Below are positions 27,801 to 37,456 of a DNA stretch of 60,145 bases, piece after piece. This DNA comes from Aquiluna sp. (GTDB taxonomy: Bacteria; Actinomycetota; Actinomycetes; Actinomycetales; Microbacteriaceae), in contig JAFMHN010000002.1 of assembly GCA_017854485.1 (NCBI GenBank), positions 71,755 through 131,899 of the forward strand, read 5' to 3'. How positions within the stretch are numbered: the stretch's first letter is position 1; each line of letters starts with the position of its first letter. Made by a program: the position numbers and the translations under genes. The notes beneath the pieces were generated by a model that was given only the letters and a program-made list of their open reading frames with translations, did no database searches and was not told where the DNA came from.

Positions 27801-28205
27801 TTAGACGCGGCGGCGCTTTGGAGGGCGGCAACCGTTGTGAGCCTGTGGGGTCACGTCTGAGATTGATCCGACCTCTAGGCCTGCTGCCTGAAGTGAACGA
27901 ATTGCTGTTTCGCGACCTGAGCCTGGGCCCTTCACGAATACATCAACCTTGCGAACACCGTGCTCCTGCGCCTTGCGAGCTGCAGCCTCGGCTGCCATCT
28001 GCGCGGCGAATGGGGTTGACTTACGTGAACCCTTGAAGCCAACGTCACCAGAAGACGACCAGGAGATAACTGCTCCGGTTGGGTCGGTGATGGTGATGAT
28101 GGTGTTGTTGAAAGTCGAGCGGATGTGCGCCTGACCTGCTGGAACGTTTTTCTTGTCCTTGCGACGAGGCTTACGTGCTGTCGCGGATGCTTTAGGTGCT
28201 GCCAT
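27801..28205 (-). CDS. rpsK: 30S ribosomal protein S11
   Basis: This 134-residue platform protein binds helix 45 and contacts S7. [19 protein letters not shown] and the end [16 protein letters not shown] are standard. The ATG at 28205 has a strong TAGGAG site. It lies between rpsM and rpoA in the alpha operon. Confidence 0.98.
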   Translation of the reverse strand: MAAPKASATARKPRRKDKKNVPAGQAHIRSTFNNTIITITDPTGAVISWSSSGDVGFKGSRKSTPFAAQMAAEAAARKAQEHGVRKVDVFVKGPGSGRETAIRSLQAAGLEVGSISDVTPQAHNGCRPPKRRRV

Positions 28206-28235
28206 GATTTATTCTCCTAGAACCTTTAGCCGCGA

Positions 28236-28613
28236 CTAGCGGGTTGCCTTCTTCTTGCCTGCTACGGTGCGCTTTGGACCCTTGCGTGTACGTGCATTGG
28301 TCTTGGTGCGCTGTCCGCGGACCGGAAGGCCCTTACGGTGACGAATTCCTTCGTATGAACCGATCTCAACCTTGCGGCGAATATCTGACGCAACTTCACG
28401 GCGAAGGTCACCCTCTACCTTGTAGTTGCCATCGATGTTGTCACGCAGGGCGACCAACTGGTCATCGGTCAAGTCTTTTACTCTGATGTCTTCTGAAATC
28501 TTGGTGGCCTTCAGAATCTCGCGTGAACGAGTTGGGCCAATGCCAAAGATGTAAGTGAGGGAAATCACCACTCGCTTTTCGCGAGGAATGTCCACTCCGG
28601 AAATACGTGCCAT
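28236..28613 (-). CDS. rpsM: 30S ribosomal protein S13
   Basis: This 125-residue protein of the small-subunit head contacts the P-site tRNA and 5S-side bridges. The ATG at 28613 gives [15 protein letters not shown], the family N-terminus; the frame is open further upstream but that part is not S13-like. The basic C-terminal tail ([16 protein letters not shown]) is present. Confidence 0.98.
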   Translation of the reverse strand: MARISGVDIPREKRVVISLTYIFGIGPTRSREILKATKISEDIRVKDLTDDQLVALRDNIDGNYKVEGDLRREVASDIRRKVEIGSYEGIRHRKGLPVRGQRTKTNARTRKGPKRTVAGKKKATR

Positions 28614-28748
28614 GTTGTTTATCTTTCGTTTTTTGAAGGTCTGTGACACCGCCGCCCCGACTTGGCTTAGTTGGGCCCCGGCCTTCAAACCGGAGGTGAG
28701 CTTTCGCTTGGTGATGTCTTTTGCTATTGAGTTGTGGTTAGGGCCTAA
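28614..28748 (-). promoter_or_regulatory. rpmJ-rpsM spacer with possible leader structure
   Basis: This 135 bp is long for this tightly packed cluster. On the minus strand TTTGAAGG and CCTTCAAA form an 8-bp stem around a G/C-rich segment with further possible pairing (GGCCGGGGCC). An alpha-operon control site of S13 messages would sit here; no known consensus is recognised. Confidence 0.4.
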
Positions 28749-28862
28749 TTAGCCCTGGCGCTGCTTGTGACGAGGGTTTTCGCAAATAACCATCACGTTG
28801 CCGTGACGACGAATGACCTTGCACTTGTCGCAGATCTTCTTAACGCTTGGGTTAACCTTCAT
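28749..28862 (-). CDS. rpmJ: 50S ribosomal protein L36
   Basis: This 37-residue zinc-binding protein starts [19 protein letters not shown] and has the ligands Cys11, Cys14, Cys27 and His32 of the zinc-containing form. It lies 11 bp after infA, the usual order infA-rpmJ-rpsM. Confidence 0.97.
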   Translation of the reverse strand: MKVNPSVKKICDKCKVIRRHGNVMVICENPRHKQRQG

Positions 28863-28873
28863 GCTCTTACTTT

Positions 28874-29095
28874 CTACTTGTAACGATAAATAATGCGGCC
28901 GCGAGTCAGGTCGTAAGTTGACAGCTCAACAATCACGCGGTCTCCGGGGAGAATACGGATGTAATGCTGACGCATTTTGCCCGAGATGTGAGCCAAGACT
29001 AGGTGACCGTTTGTAAGCTCCACCCTAAACATTGCGTTGGGTAGGGCTTCAACGACCGATCCCTCGATCTCGATTACACCATCTTTGTTGGCCAT
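28874..29095 (-). CDS. infA: translation initiation factor IF-1
   Basis: This 73-residue OB-fold protein occupies the A site during initiation. The ATG at 29095 gives [20 protein letters not shown], the exact family length; the frame extends 11 codons upstream without family likeness. The spacing to map (124 bp) and a TAGTAT box on the minus strand near 29192 suggest its own promoter. Confidence 0.97.
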   Translation of the reverse strand: MANKDGVIEIEGSVVEALPNAMFRVELTNGHLVLAHISGKMRQHYIRILPGDRVIVELSTYDLTRGRIIYRYK

Positions 29096-29219
29096 GCACT
29101 CACTTATCGCTACTTTTTTTGGCGTCACAAACGCGCAAAAATCCTCAAATTTCTAAAAGGTTTTCACGCAGAAACGCCAAGGGACAATACTAGGGGGTTT
29201 TTCTAGCGATTGCTAGTGG
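29096..29219 (-). promoter_or_regulatory. infA upstream region with weak promoter
   Basis: On the minus strand TAGTAT follows a run of C's shortly after the map stop codon and is a possible -10 box, but no clear -35 box is present. AT-rich runs follow, including seven T's on the plus strand near 29114. No ribosome binding site of good quality precedes the infA ATG. Confidence 0.35.
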
Positions 29220-30044
29220 TTAATCCAAAGAAACTGGTGTAATTCCAAAAGGCTTGAGTCCCTCAACTCCACCGTCTTCAGCAGTTAGCACCCAAATGCC
29301 TTTTTCATGCACGGCAACCGAGTGTTCCCAGTGCGCGCCATCTGAGCTGTCGGCAGTGGCAACGCCCCAGTCGTCGTCCTGAATAAAGGTCTTTTGATCG
29401 CCAGAGGTAATCATCGGCTCAATGGCTACGCATAGGCCTGGCACGACCTTTGGGCCCTGATCGCGGACCCGGTAATTGAATACTGCTGGATCCTCATGCA
29501 TCGAACGCCCAATGCCGTGGCCGACATACTGCTCCAAAATCCCATACGGGCCCTGTGACAGGACGTGCTCCTGGACTGCCACGCCAACTTCGTTTAGCTT
29601 CTTGGCGCCGGCTAGAGCAGCAATACCGGCCCAGAGTGACCCCTGACAAACATCAGAGAGCTGCTGGCGCTGCTCTATCAGTGCTCCCTGAGCTCCAGGA
29701 ACAATCACGGTGAAAGCACTGTCGCCGTTCCAGCCAGCAATCTCGGCTCCGCAATCGATCGAGACGATGTCCCCCGCCTCCAAAACCTGATTCGAGGGGA
29801 TGCCATGAACCACAGTCGAATTCACCGATGCGCAGATGGTGTGGAAGTAGCCAGGTACCAGCTGAAAGTTTGGGATGCCGCCGCCATCGCGAATAGTCTT
29901 TTCGGCAATCTGGTCGAGCTCCAGAGTGGTGACACCGGGTTTGATGGCCGCCTTCACGTTTGCCAACGCCTTGGCAGTCAGCAGGCCGGCAGCACGCATT
30001 TTGCGAATCTGCTCGTTTGTTTTTAGTTCGTAGCTCTTACGCAT
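29220..30044 (-). CDS. map: type I methionine aminopeptidase
   Basis: The metalloenzyme removes the initiator methionine. The ATG at 30044 gives MRKSYELKTNEQIRKMRAAG and overlaps the adk stop by eight bases; the frame further upstream reads into adk. The metal ligands lie in SIDCGAEIAGWNGDSAF, GHGIGRSMHEDP and the C-terminal glutamates (AIEPMITSG). Length is 274 residues. secY-adk-map-infA is a normal order. Confidence 0.97.
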   Translation of the reverse strand: MRKSYELKTNEQIRKMRAAGLLTAKALANVKAAIKPGVTTLELDQIAEKTIRDGGGIPNFQLVPGYFHTICASVNSTVVHGIPSNQVLEAGDIVSIDCGAEIAGWNGDSAFTVIVPGAQGALIEQRQQLSDVCQGSLWAGIAALAGAKKLNEVGVAVQEHVLSQGPYGILEQYVGHGIGRSMHEDPAVFNYRVRDQGPKVVPGLCVAIEPMITSGDQKTFIQDDDWGVATADSSDGAHWEHSVAVHEKGIWVLTAEDGGVEGLKPFGITPVSLD

Positions 30045-30624
30045 CTTCGCTGAGGCCGCGCGCTCCGAGCACTTCTGCAATTCTGGCGGTGACTTCATCA
30101 ACAGCGCCGAGTCCGTCAACCATGGCAACTAGGCCTCTGGCTGCGTAAACATCGATTAGTGGAGCGGTTTGCTCTTCATAAACGTCCTGGCGCTTGCGGA
30201 TGACATCTGGAGTGTCATCGGTGCGGCCCTGCTGGCTTGCTCGCAACGAAAGTCTTGTCACGAGCTCATCGCTGTCAGCGGTTAGCTGCACAACCACGTC
30301 GAGCTTCGTGCCGTTTTCGTGAAGAACATCATCAAGCTCGTGAACCTGATCGATAGTCCGTGGGTAGCCGTCTAGCAGAAAGCCGGCTGTGGCATCTGGC
30401 TGTGACAAACGATCTCTGACAAGGGCGTTGGTCAGGCTGTCCGGAACATACTCACCGCGGTCCATGAAGCCTTTTGCCTCAATGCCTAACGGAGTTTCAT
30501 TGGCAACGTTCTCGCGGAAAATATCTCCGGTTGAAATTGCTGGAATTGAGTAACGCTTGGCCAACAGAGCTGCCTGCGTCCCCTTCCCAGCACCCGGAGG
30601 CCCGATCAGAAGGAGACGAATCAC
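30037..30624 (-). CDS. adk: adenylate kinase
   Basis: This 195-residue enzyme interconverts AMP, ADP and ATP. The P-loop is LLIGPPGAGKGTQAALLAKR, and DGYPRTIDQ is the AMP-binding segment. It is the short form without the zinc lid, as in other Actinobacteria. The start is a GTG at 30624 overlapping the secY stop (GTGA). Confidence 0.98.
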   Translation of the reverse strand: MIRLLLIGPPGAGKGTQAALLAKRYSIPAISTGDIFRENVANETPLGIEAKGFMDRGEYVPDSLTNALVRDRLSQPDATAGFLLDGYPRTIDQVHELDDVLHENGTKLDVVVQLTADSDELVTRLSLRASQQGRTDDTPDVIRKRQDVYEEQTAPLIDVYAARGLVAMVDGLGAVDEVTARIAEVLGARGLSEDA

Positions 30625-31937
30625 TTGAGTAGACCCTCGTAGTTACGCTGCTGCATCTGAGCACTGATTTGCTTCACAGTGTCCAGACCAACACCAACGA
30701 TGATCAAGATCGAGGTTCCACCGAATGGGAAGTTCTGGTTGGTGCCGATGGCGCTAAATGCAACCAGCGGAACCAACGCGATCAAACCAAGGTAAATGGC
30801 ACCAGGGAAAGTGATTCGGCTGATTACGTACTGAAGGTATTCAGTGGTTGGTCGGCCAGCTCTAATTCCAGGGATGAAGCCGCCGTAGCGCTTCATGTTG
30901 TCGCTGATCTCCTCTGGGTTCAGGGTGATAGCAACGTAGAAGTAGGTGAAGCCAACAACCAAGAGGAAGTACATCGCCATGTAAAGCGGGTTGTTACCTG
31001 CGGTTAGGTAGGTCGAGATGAATGTGACCCAGCCGGCAACCTGACCAGTAGTGGCATCTGGTTGGTTGAACTGCGCAAGCAGTGCTGGCAAGTAGAGCAT
31101 TGAGGAGGCGAAGATAACCGGGATAACACCAGCGGTGTTCACCTTCACCGGAATGTAGGTCGCCTGCCCACCGTAAGCCTTGCGGCCAACCATGCGCTTT
31201 GCATACTGCACTGGAATTCTTCGCTGTGACTGCTCAACTAGAACAACCAGAGCAACAACCACGAAGCCAACAGCCATAACGAGAACAAAAATCTCAATGG
31301 TTCTGGTCTGCAGAATCTGCAGCAGGCTAGCTGGGAAGGTTGAGGCAATCGCGGTAAAGATCAACAGCGACATTCCGTTACCAACACCACGCTCGGTGAT
31401 TAGCTCACCTAGCCACATGATCAGGCCGGTTCCGGCAGTCATGGTGATGACCATCAAGCTGATTGATAGCGGACCGGTGTCAACCAGGATCGGAAGAGTA
31501 CAGTCGGCGCCAAACAGGGCTCCCTGTCTAGCAACGGTAACCAAAGTGGTTGCCTGCAGTAGACCAAGAGCAATGGTTAGGTAACGGGTGTACTGAGTAA
31601 GCTTTGCCTGACCTGCAGGACCCTCCTTGTGAAGGGTCTCGAAGCGAGGGATCACAACTCGAAGCAGCTGGGTAATGATCGATGCCGTGATGTAGGGCAT
31701 GATTCCCAGGGCAAAGATTGAAAGCTGGAGCAGTGCCCCACCGGAGAACAGGTTCACCAATTCATAAAGACCAGAGGTCGACTGGCTTTGCGCTAGACAC
31801 TGTTGAACATTGCTGTAATCAACGTTTGGGGCTGGAATGAACGAGCCCAAACGGAAGATTGCAATCATGCCCAGCGTGAACGCCAGCTTGTTGCGCAGAT
31901 CCGGAGTCCGGAATGCGCGAGCTATGGCCTTAAACAA
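30621..31937 (-). CDS. secY: Sec translocon subunit SecY
   Basis: This 438-residue protein with ten membrane helices is the protein-conducting channel. LGIMPYITASIITQLL and the C-terminal IRAGRPTTEYL segment are diagnostic. The start is a TTG at 31937 with GGGGAG about ten bases upstream. It lies 23 bp after rplO, the usual end of the spc operon. Confidence 0.98.
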   Translation of the reverse strand: MFKAIARAFRTPDLRNKLAFTLGMIAIFRLGSFIPAPNVDYSNVQQCLAQSQSTSGLYELVNLFSGGALLQLSIFALGIMPYITASIITQLLRVVIPRFETLHKEGPAGQAKLTQYTRYLTIALGLLQATTLVTVARQGALFGADCTLPILVDTGPLSISLMVITMTAGTGLIMWLGELITERGVGNGMSLLIFTAIASTFPASLLQILQTRTIEIFVLVMAVGFVVVALVVLVEQSQRRIPVQYAKRMVGRKAYGGQATYIPVKVNTAGVIPVIFASSMLYLPALLAQFNQPDATTGQVAGWVTFISTYLTAGNNPLYMAMYFLLVVGFTYFYVAITLNPEEISDNMKRYGGFIPGIRAGRPTTEYLQYVISRITFPGAIYLGLIALVPLVAFSAIGTNQNFPFGGTSILIIVGVGLDTVKQISAQMQQRNYEGLLK

Positions 31938-31960
31938 AGTGAACCTACTCCCCTAGATGA

Positions 31961-32746
31961 TTAGGCGTTGATGCTACCGCCGGCAGCTTCAATCTTGGTC
32001 TTTGCTGACTCGGAAACCTTGTCAACACTAACTTCTAGCTTAACCGAGAGCTCACCATTGCCTAGCACCTTGACAGGCTGGTTCTTGCGAACAGCACCCT
32101 TGGCAACTAGGTCAGAGATGGTTACTGCGCCACCCTTTGGGTAGAGCTCGGAGAGCTTGTCCAGGTTTACAACCTGGTACTCAACCCGGAATGGGTTCTT
32201 GAAACCACGAAGCTTAGGTGTGCGCATAACAAGGTTCACACCGCCACCCTCAAAGCCCAAACGAGTTGTCGTACGAGCGCCGGTACCCTTGGTGCCTCTA
32301 CCCGCAGTCTTACCCTTTGAACCTTCACCAAGACCCTTACGAGTCTTTTCCTTCTTGGCTCCCTTTGCAGGGCGAAGGTGGTGCAGACGTAGAATCTGAG
32401 ACTTCTCTCGCTTCTCAGCTGGCTTCTTAGCAGCAGGCGCCTTAGCGGCTGGCTTAGCAGCAGCCTTAGCTGGTGCCTTCTCTGCAGCTGGCTTAGCAGC
32501 GGCCTTTGCCGGTGCCTTTGCAGCTGGCTTAGCAGCGGCTGGCTTAGCAGCGGCCTTAGCCGGTGCCTTTGCAGCTGGCTTAGCAGCGGCCTTAGCCGGT
32601 GCCTTTGCAGCAGGCTTAGCAGCAGCCTTGGCTGGTGCTTTAGCGGCAGCAGGCTTAGCGGCTGGCTTAGCAGCAGCCTTAGCTGGTGCCTTTGCCGGAG
32701 CTTTCGCAGCTGGCTTCTTTGCGGCAGGCTTCTTTTCTTCAGCCAT
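31961..32746 (-). CDS. rplO: 50S ribosomal protein L15 with 116-residue Ala/Lys/Pro tail
   Basis: The C-terminal 145 residues are L15, starting [19 protein letters not shown] and [12 protein letters not shown], a 23S-binding protein. Residues 1-116 consist almost only of Ala, Lys and Pro, in repeats of a 12-residue unit such as [12 protein letters not shown]. This looks like the C-terminal tails of histone H1 and would be unfolded, highly positive and able to bind nucleic acid. The tail is encoded by 36-bp DNA repeats. The start ATG overlaps the rpmD stop (TAATG), so the long form is the one translated. Confidence 0.96.
   Translation of the reverse strand: MAEEKKPAAKKPAAKAPAKAPAKAAAKPAAKPAAAKAPAKAAAKPAAKAPAKAAAKPAAKAPAKAAAKPAAAKPAAKAPAKAAAKPAAEKAPAKAAAKPAAKAPAAKKPAEKREKSQILRLHHLRPAKGAKKEKTRKGLGEGSKGKTAGRGTKGTGARTTTRLGFEGGGVNLVMRTPKLRGFKNPFRVEYQVVNLDKLSELYPKGGAVTISDLVAKGAVRKNQPVKVLGNGELSVKLEVSVDKVSESAKTKIEAAGGSINA
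32436..32700 (-). repeat. 36-bp repeat array encoding the L15 tail
   Basis: Copies of a 36-bp unit (plus strand: GCAGCTGGCTTAGCAGC followed by GGCCTTAGCCGGTGCCTTT) follow each other with substitutions and some shortened units. Each full unit encodes a 12-residue [12 protein letters not shown] block. Copy number is likely to vary between strains by slippage or recombination; all changes by whole units would keep the frame. Confidence 0.85.
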
Positions 32747-32931
32747 TAGTCGATCTCCTCAACCTTTACGAGGTGGGCAACGGTGTTTACTAGGCCGCGA
32801 ACAGACAGGGTGTCTTCGCGGACTACGATGTCACCGATGCGCTTCAGACCCAGGGTGCGAAGTGAATCGCGCTGGTTCTGCTTGCCACCGTTTGAACTCT
32901 TTACTTGGGTAACTTTTAGACGAGCGGCCAT
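32746..32931 (-). CDS. rpmD: 50S ribosomal protein L30
   Basis: This 61-residue protein starts [16 protein letters not shown] at an ATG one base after the rpsE stop. [15 protein letters not shown] is the family core. The frame runs further upstream inside rpsE but is not L30-like there. Confidence 0.97.
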   Translation of the reverse strand: MAARLKVTQVKSSNGGKQNQRDSLRTLGLKRIGDIVVREDTLSVRGLVNTVAHLVKVEEID

Positions 32932-32932
32932 C

Positions 32933-33613
32933 TTAGGCACCTGCCTTCTCAGTCTCAGCTGGCAATAGACGCGCTGGCGCAACTTCAGCCAGGGTCTTGC
33001 CACGACGAGCAGCTACATCGCTTGGTTCTTCAAGCTGACGAAGTGCTTCGACGGTTGCGTGAACAATGTTTAGGGTGTTCGAAGAACCCAGTGACTTGGA
33101 AAGCACATCGTGCACTCCAGCACACTCAAGTACGGCACGAACTGGACCACCAGCGATAACACCGGTTCCCTCAGAAGCTGGGCGAAGCAGTACTACGCCG
33201 GCAGCTGCTTCACCCTGAACTGGGTGAGGGATGGTCGAACCCGCACGAGGAACACGGAAGAACTTCTTCTTCGCATCCTCAACGCCCTTGGCAATCGCGG
33301 CAGGAACTTCCTTAGCCTTGCCGTAACCAACACCAACGGTGCCATCGCCATCGCCAACAACAACTAGTGCTGTGAAGGAGAAACGACGTCCACCCTTGAC
33401 CACCTTGGAAACACGGTTGATGGTTACAACACGCTCCAAGAACTGGCTCTTGACTTCTTCGCGCTCACGACGATCGTTGCGAGGGCCACGCTCACGAGAC
33501 CCACGACGCTGCTCGCGCTCATTTGGGTCAACCGTGGTTGTGGTTGCCGCTTCGGTAGTTGCGGTAGTTTCGGTAGCTTCAGCCACTGGTACTTCCTTCT
33601 TCTCTTCGCTCAC
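32933..33613 (-). CDS. rpsE: 30S ribosomal protein S5
   Basis: This decoding-fidelity protein has a normal core from about residue 55 ([20 protein letters not shown]) to 226. The first 54 residues are an extension, first Thr/Glu/Ala-rich and acidic, then Arg-rich ([14 protein letters not shown]). The start is a GTG at 33613 overlapping the rplR stop (GTGA). Confidence 0.97.
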   Translation of the reverse strand: MSEEKKEVPVAEATETTATTEAATTTTVDPNEREQRRGSRERGPRNDRREREEVKSQFLERVVTINRVSKVVKGGRRFSFTALVVVGDGDGTVGVGYGKAKEVPAAIAKGVEDAKKKFFRVPRAGSTIPHPVQGEAAAGVVLLRPASEGTGVIAGGPVRAVLECAGVHDVLSKSLGSSNTLNIVHATVEALRQLEEPSDVAARRGKTLAEVAPARLLPAETEKAGA

Positions 33614-33981
33614 AGTGCCAGTCCTTCCTCGCGAGCCGCGGCAGCAATTGCTGCAACACGACCTGCATAGCGGTTACCGCCGCGGTCAAAGACCACCTCG
33701 GTAACACCGGCCTTCTTCGCGCGCTCGGCAATTAGCTTGCCGACCAAAGTTGCCTTATCGGTCTTGGTGCCATCGTTCTTACGAAGATCCGCTTCCATGG
33801 TTGAAGCTGATGCCAAGGTCTGACCCTTGGAATCGTCAACCAACTGCACGAATACGTGACGAGCTGAACGTGTGACAACTAGGCGAGGGCGAGTTGCGGT
33901 GCCCTCGATCTTCTTACGCAGGCGGTCGTGGCGACGGCCACGAGCAGCTGACTTTGACTTGCCTCTAGTACCCAGAGCCAT
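33610..33981 (-). CDS. rplR: 50S ribosomal protein L18
   Basis: This 123-residue 5S rRNA-binding protein shows the family core [20 protein letters not shown] and ends [20 protein letters not shown]. It starts two bases after rplF and overlaps rpsE. Confidence 0.97.
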   Translation of the reverse strand: MALGTRGKSKSAARGRRHDRLRKKIEGTATRPRLVVTRSARHVFVQLVDDSKGQTLASASTMEADLRKNDGTKTDKATLVGKLIAERAKKAGVTEVVFDRGGNRYAGRVAAIAAAAREEGLAL

Positions 33982-33983
33982 GA

Positions 33984-34520
33984 TTACTTACCAGCCTTTC
34001 CAGCCTTGCGACGGACTCGCTCGCCTTCGTAACGAACTCCCTTGCCCTTATAAGGCTCAGGCTTACGTAGCTTGCGGATGTTTGCGGCCATCTCTCCGAC
34101 GGCCTGCTTGTCAATTCCTGACACGATGATCTTGGTGTTTCCCTCAACAGCCAGAGAAACTCCAGCTGGTGGGGTGACGATCACTGGGTGGCTGAAACCA
34201 AGGGAAAGCTCAAGGTCTGAGCCCTTCGCTGCAGCACGGTAACCAGTTCCGACGATCTCAAGGTTCTTGGTGAACCCCTCTGATACACCCTGAACGTTGT
34301 TAGCAATTAGTGAACGAGTTAGGCCGTGAAGTGACTTCGATACTGCCTCGTCGTCTGGACGGCTGACGATTACGTTGCCATCCTCCTGCGAAACCTTGAT
34401 CGGCTCAGACACGGTGATCTTTAGTTCACCCTTTGGACCCTTGACTGCAACGTCCTGGCCGTTGATTTCAACGGTTACGCCAGTTGGCAGTGGGATCGGT
34501 AGTTTTCCAATTCTCGACAT
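33984..34520 (-). CDS. rplF: 50S ribosomal protein L6
   Basis: This 178-residue protein near the factor-binding site starts [20 protein letters not shown] and ends with the conserved [16 protein letters not shown] segment. It follows rpsH by six bases. Confidence 0.98.
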   Translation of the reverse strand: MSRIGKLPIPLPTGVTVEINGQDVAVKGPKGELKITVSEPIKVSQEDGNVIVSRPDDEAVSKSLHGLTRSLIANNVQGVSEGFTKNLEIVGTGYRAAAKGSDLELSLGFSHPVIVTPPAGVSLAVEGNTKIIVSGIDKQAVGEMAANIRKLRKPEPYKGKGVRYEGERVRRKAGKAGK

Positions 34521-34526
34521 GTGCGA

Positions 34527-34925
34527 TTACCAGATGTAGGCGAGGACTTCCCCACCCACTCCCTTCTTTGAAGCCTGGCGGTCTGTTAGCAGACCGCTAG
34601 AGGTGGACAAGATTGCAATACCCAAGCCGCCAAGCACCTTTGGTAGCTCGGTGGACTTTGCGTAAACGCGAAGGCCTGGCTTGGAAACGCGCTTGATTCC
34701 AGCGATGCTGGACTCGCGGTTTGGGCCGTACTTCAAGTCGATGCTCATGGTCTTGCCGACCTTGGCGTCTTCTACCTTGAAGGATGCAATGTAACCCTCT
34801 GACTTCAAGATTTCAGCGATGGATCCCTTTAGCTTTGAATAGGGAACGCTCATTGAATCGTGATGTGCAGTATTCGCATTGCGCAGCCGGGTCAGAAAAT
34901 CTGCTACCGGGTCTGTCATTGTCAT
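34527..34925 (-). CDS. rpsH: 30S ribosomal protein S8
   Basis: This 132-residue central-domain protein binds helix 21 of 16S rRNA and is the translational repressor of the spc operon in other bacteria. [19 protein letters not shown] and the C-terminal [12 protein letters not shown] are standard. Two ATGs at 34925 and 34919 are possible; the first has AGAAG at a good distance. rpsN, usually just upstream, is missing. Confidence 0.97.
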   Translation of the reverse strand: MTMTDPVADFLTRLRNANTAHHDSMSVPYSKLKGSIAEILKSEGYIASFKVEDAKVGKTMSIDLKYGPNRESSIAGIKRVSKPGLRVYAKSTELPKVLGGLGIAILSTSSGLLTDRQASKKGVGGEVLAYIW

Positions 34926-34995
34926 TTGTGTCTTCTTTCTCGGGGCGGTTTCTTTAGCTCTTTACGAGAACTAAGGACCTACCTCAATCGGTTAG
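34926..34995 (-). other. rplE-rpsH gap without rpsN
   Basis: The 70 bp here is too short for the S14 gene normally found between L5 and S8, and no S14 frame is present. In relatives S14 is often encoded elsewhere with L28 and L33. Confidence 0.75.
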
Positions 34996-35571
34996 TTAGG
35001 CCTGAAACGGGAAACCGAGAGCCTTCAAAAGCGCTCGACCCTCGTCGTCAGTTCTTGCTGAGGTTACAACTGTGATGTCCATGCCGCGGACGTGGTCGAT
35101 CTTGTCCTGGTCAATTTCGTGGAACATTGACTGCTCGGATAGACCGAAAGTGTAGTTTCCGTTTCCATCAAACTGCTTTGGAGACAGTCCACGGAAGTCA
35201 CGGATACGAGGAAGTGATAGCGATAGCAAGCGGTCTAGGAACTCCCACATGCGGTCACCACGAAGTGTTACGTGTGCACCAATTGGCTGTCCCTCGCGAA
35301 GCTTGAACTGCGCGATTGACTTCTTGGCCACGTTAACCTGAGGCTTCTGGCCGGTGATTGCTGTTAGGTCGCGAATAGCGCCCTCAATCAACTTGCCGTC
35401 TTTGGCCGCCTGGCCAACACCCATGTTCACAACGATCTTCTTCAAGCCTGGAACCTGCATTGGGTTTGAGAACTCAAACTCCTTGGTGAGGCCTGCAACG
35501 ATTTCCGCCTTGTAGCGAGTCTTTAGACGAGGAGCCATCTTGGCATCTGCCTTCTTAGTTGCGGTTGCCAT
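34996..35571 (-). CDS. rplE: 50S ribosomal protein L5
   Basis: This 191-residue 5S-binding protein has the family segments [37 protein letters not shown] and a normal C-terminus. A 12-residue basic extension precedes the usual start. The ATG overlaps the rplX stop by one base. Confidence 0.98.
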   Translation of the reverse strand: MATATKKADAKMAPRLKTRYKAEIVAGLTKEFEFSNPMQVPGLKKIVVNMGVGQAAKDGKLIEGAIRDLTAITGQKPQVNVAKKSIAQFKLREGQPIGAHVTLRGDRMWEFLDRLLSLSLPRIRDFRGLSPKQFDGNGNYTFGLSEQSMFHEIDQDKIDHVRGMDITVVTSARTDDEGRALLKALGFPFQA

Positions 35572-35921
35572 TAGATTTCCTTCCCGCTGGTCTTGGCCAC
35601 GCGGACCTTCTTGGTCTCACCGTCTTTTGATGTGGTGATCTTGAAACCGACCTTGGAAGGCTTCTTGGTGCTTGGGTCAACTAGCGCCACATTCGAGATG
35701 TGGATTGGTGACTCCTGCTTTTCAATGCCACCGGTCTTGCCGCCACGCTCGGTCTGACCAACGCGATTGTGCTTGGTGACCATGTTGACGCCTTCAACGA
35801 TGACCTTGTTGGTCTCCTTGATAACGGCTAGGACGTGACCCTGCTTACCGCGGTAGCCACCCTTTTCCTGCTTGCCGCCGGTGATGACCTCTACTAGGTC
35901 ACCCTTCTTGATTTTCGCCAT
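35571..35921 (-). CDS. rplX: 50S ribosomal protein L24
   Basis: This 116-residue assembly initiator has a KOW motif at the start ([20 protein letters not shown]) and the conserved [13 protein letters not shown]. It starts two bases after the rplN stop. Confidence 0.98.
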   Translation of the reverse strand: MAKIKKGDLVEVITGGKQEKGGYRGKQGHVLAVIKETNKVIVEGVNMVTKHNRVGQTERGGKTGGIEKQESPIHISNVALVDPSTKKPSKVGFKITTSKDGETKKVRVAKTSGKEI

Positions 35922-35923
35922 GA

Positions 35924-36292
35924 TTAAATAACCTCCGGTGCTAGCGAGATGATCTTCATGAACTTCTTCTCGCGCAATTCGCGACCAATTGGTCCAAAGA
36001 TACGAGTTCCGCGTGGTTCGCCGTCTGCCTTGATGATGACAGCTGCGTTCTCGTCAAACTTGATGTAAGAACCATCTGCTCGACGCGTTTCCTTTACGGT
36101 ACGCACGATAACGGCCTTTACTACCTCACCCTTTTTGACATTGGCGCCAGGAATGGCGTCCTTTACCGAGGCAACAATTGTGTCGCCCAGTCCGGCATAA
36201 CGGCGGGTTGAGCCACCGAGTACTCGGATTGTCAAGAGCTCCTTAGCGCCCGAGTTATCGGCCACCTTGACTCTAGATTCTTGCTGAAGCAC
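35924..36292 (-). CDS. rplN: 50S ribosomal protein L14
   Basis: This 122-residue interface protein starts [20 protein letters not shown] and is standard throughout. A 53-bp gap with a GGGGG run precedes it, so a processing or minor promoter site upstream is possible. Confidence 0.98.
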   Translation of the reverse strand: MLQQESRVKVADNSGAKELLTIRVLGGSTRRYAGLGDTIVASVKDAIPGANVKKGEVVKAVIVRTVKETRRADGSYIKFDENAAVIIKADGEPRGTRIFGPIGRELREKKFMKIISLAPEVI

Positions 36293-36345
36293 TTTTTTTC
36301 TCCTTGCTTAGTGAATAACGATTCCGACCGTTATCCGCGGGGGGG

Positions 36346-36732
36346 TTACTTCGCCTTTTCGAGAATCTCGACTAGACGCCAGTTCTTGGTTGCTGCAATC
36401 GGACGAGTCTCGTCGATTACAACTAGGTCGCCGATTCCGGCGCTGTTTAGCTCATCGTGAGCCTTAACCTTCTTGGAAACGCGCATCACCTTGCCGTAAA
36501 GCGGGTGCTTCTTGCGGTCCTCAAGTAGTACAACGATGGTCTTGTCCATCTTGTCTGAGACAACATATCCCTGACGAGACTTGCGCTGACCGCGAGTAAC
36601 TTCCTTGATTTCCTTAGGTGCGCGTGCGACCTTTGGCTTTGGTGCAGCCTTTGGCTTGGCAGCAGCCTTTGGTGCAGCCTTGGCTGCTGGCTTAGCGGCA
36701 GCTTTCGCTGCTGGCTTCTTCTCGTCTGCCAT
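36346..36732 (-). CDS. rpsQ: 30S ribosomal protein S17 with basic N-terminal tail
   Basis: The core from about residue 45 ([20 protein letters not shown]) is a normal S17, an early 16S-binding protein. Residues 1-44 are Ala/Lys/Pro-rich and start [17 protein letters not shown], closely resembling the start of the L15 tail ([15 protein letters not shown]). The shared style suggests a common origin or common selection. Confidence 0.97.
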   Translation of the reverse strand: MADEKKPAAKAAAKPAAKAAPKAAAKPKAAPKPKVARAPKEIKEVTRGQRKSRQGYVVSDKMDKTIVVLLEDRKKHPLYGKVMRVSKKVKAHDELNSAGIGDLVVIDETRPIAATKNWRLVEILEKAK

Positions 36733-36734
36733 CT

Positions 36735-37037
36735 TTATGCCTCCTCGGCCTTGGCTTCAGCTGTCTTCTTTGCGGCAGGCTTCTCAGCCTTCGCGGTCTT
36801 TGCAGGTGCAGCAACTGGTACTGCACGAATGCCTAGTTCACGCTCACGCATGATGGTGTAAATGCGAGAGATGTCGCGCTTTACAGCCTTTAGGCGACCG
36901 TGGTTGTCAAGCTGACCAGTGGCTGACTGGAAGCGGAGGTTGAACAACTCTTCCTTTGCCTTGCGCAGCTCTTCTACCAAAACCGATGATTCGATCTTGT
37001 CTAGATCGTTTGGAGAAAGGTTTTTTGAACCGATCAT
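36735..37037 (-). CDS. rpmC: 50S ribosomal protein L29 with C-terminal tail
   Basis: Residues 1-70 are L29 ([20 protein letters not shown]), which sits at the tunnel exit and helps bind trigger factor and SRP. Residues 72-100 are an Ala/Lys/Glu-rich tail that is not part of the family core. The ATG at 37037 overlaps the rplP stop by one base. Confidence 0.96.
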   Translation of the reverse strand: MIGSKNLSPNDLDKIESSVLVEELRKAKEELFNLRFQSATGQLDNHGRLKAVKRDISRIYTIMRERELGIRAVPVAAPAKTAKAEKPAAKKTAEAKAEEA

Positions 37038-37456
37038 TATGCGTCACCTTCTTCACGCTTGATGATGCGAGCCTTCAGCGGAAGCTTGTGGATCGCACGA
37101 GTCATTGCCTCTTTGGCAATTTGCTCTGAAACACCGCTTAGCTCAAAGAGCACGCGGCCAGGCTTTACGTTAACTACCCACCACTCAGGAGAACCCTTAC
37201 CGGAACCCATTCGGGTTTCGGCTGGCTTCTTGGTTAGTGAACGGTCGGGGAACACGTTGATCCAGACCTTTCCACCACGCTTGATGTGACGGGTCATGGC
37301 AATACGTGCTGCCTCAATCTGACGGTTGGTCAGGTAGGCAGGAGTGATCGCCTGAATACCCCACTCACCGAATGAGACCTTGGTGCCACCAGTTGCATGG
37401 CCCTTACGCTTTGGGCTGTGCTGCTTGCGGTGCTTTACTTTTCTAGGAATTAGCAT
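37037..37456 (-). CDS. rplP: 50S ribosomal protein L16
   Basis: This 139-residue protein near the A site starts [19 protein letters not shown] and contains [13 protein letters not shown], both diagnostic. It overlaps rpsC and rpmC by one base each. Confidence 0.98.
   Translation of the reverse strand: MLIPRKVKHRKQHSPKRKGHATGGTKVSFGEWGIQAITPAYLTNRQIEAARIAMTRHIKRGGKVWINVFPDRSLTKKPAETRMGSGKGSPEWWVVNVKPGRVLFELSGVSEQIAKEAMTRAIHKLPLKARIIKREEGDA

Noticed and set aside
32436-32700. Possible CRISPR or minisatellite array
   Set aside because: The repeats have no unique spacers, stay in the rplO frame and encode Ala/Lys/Pro blocks, so they are a coding repeat.
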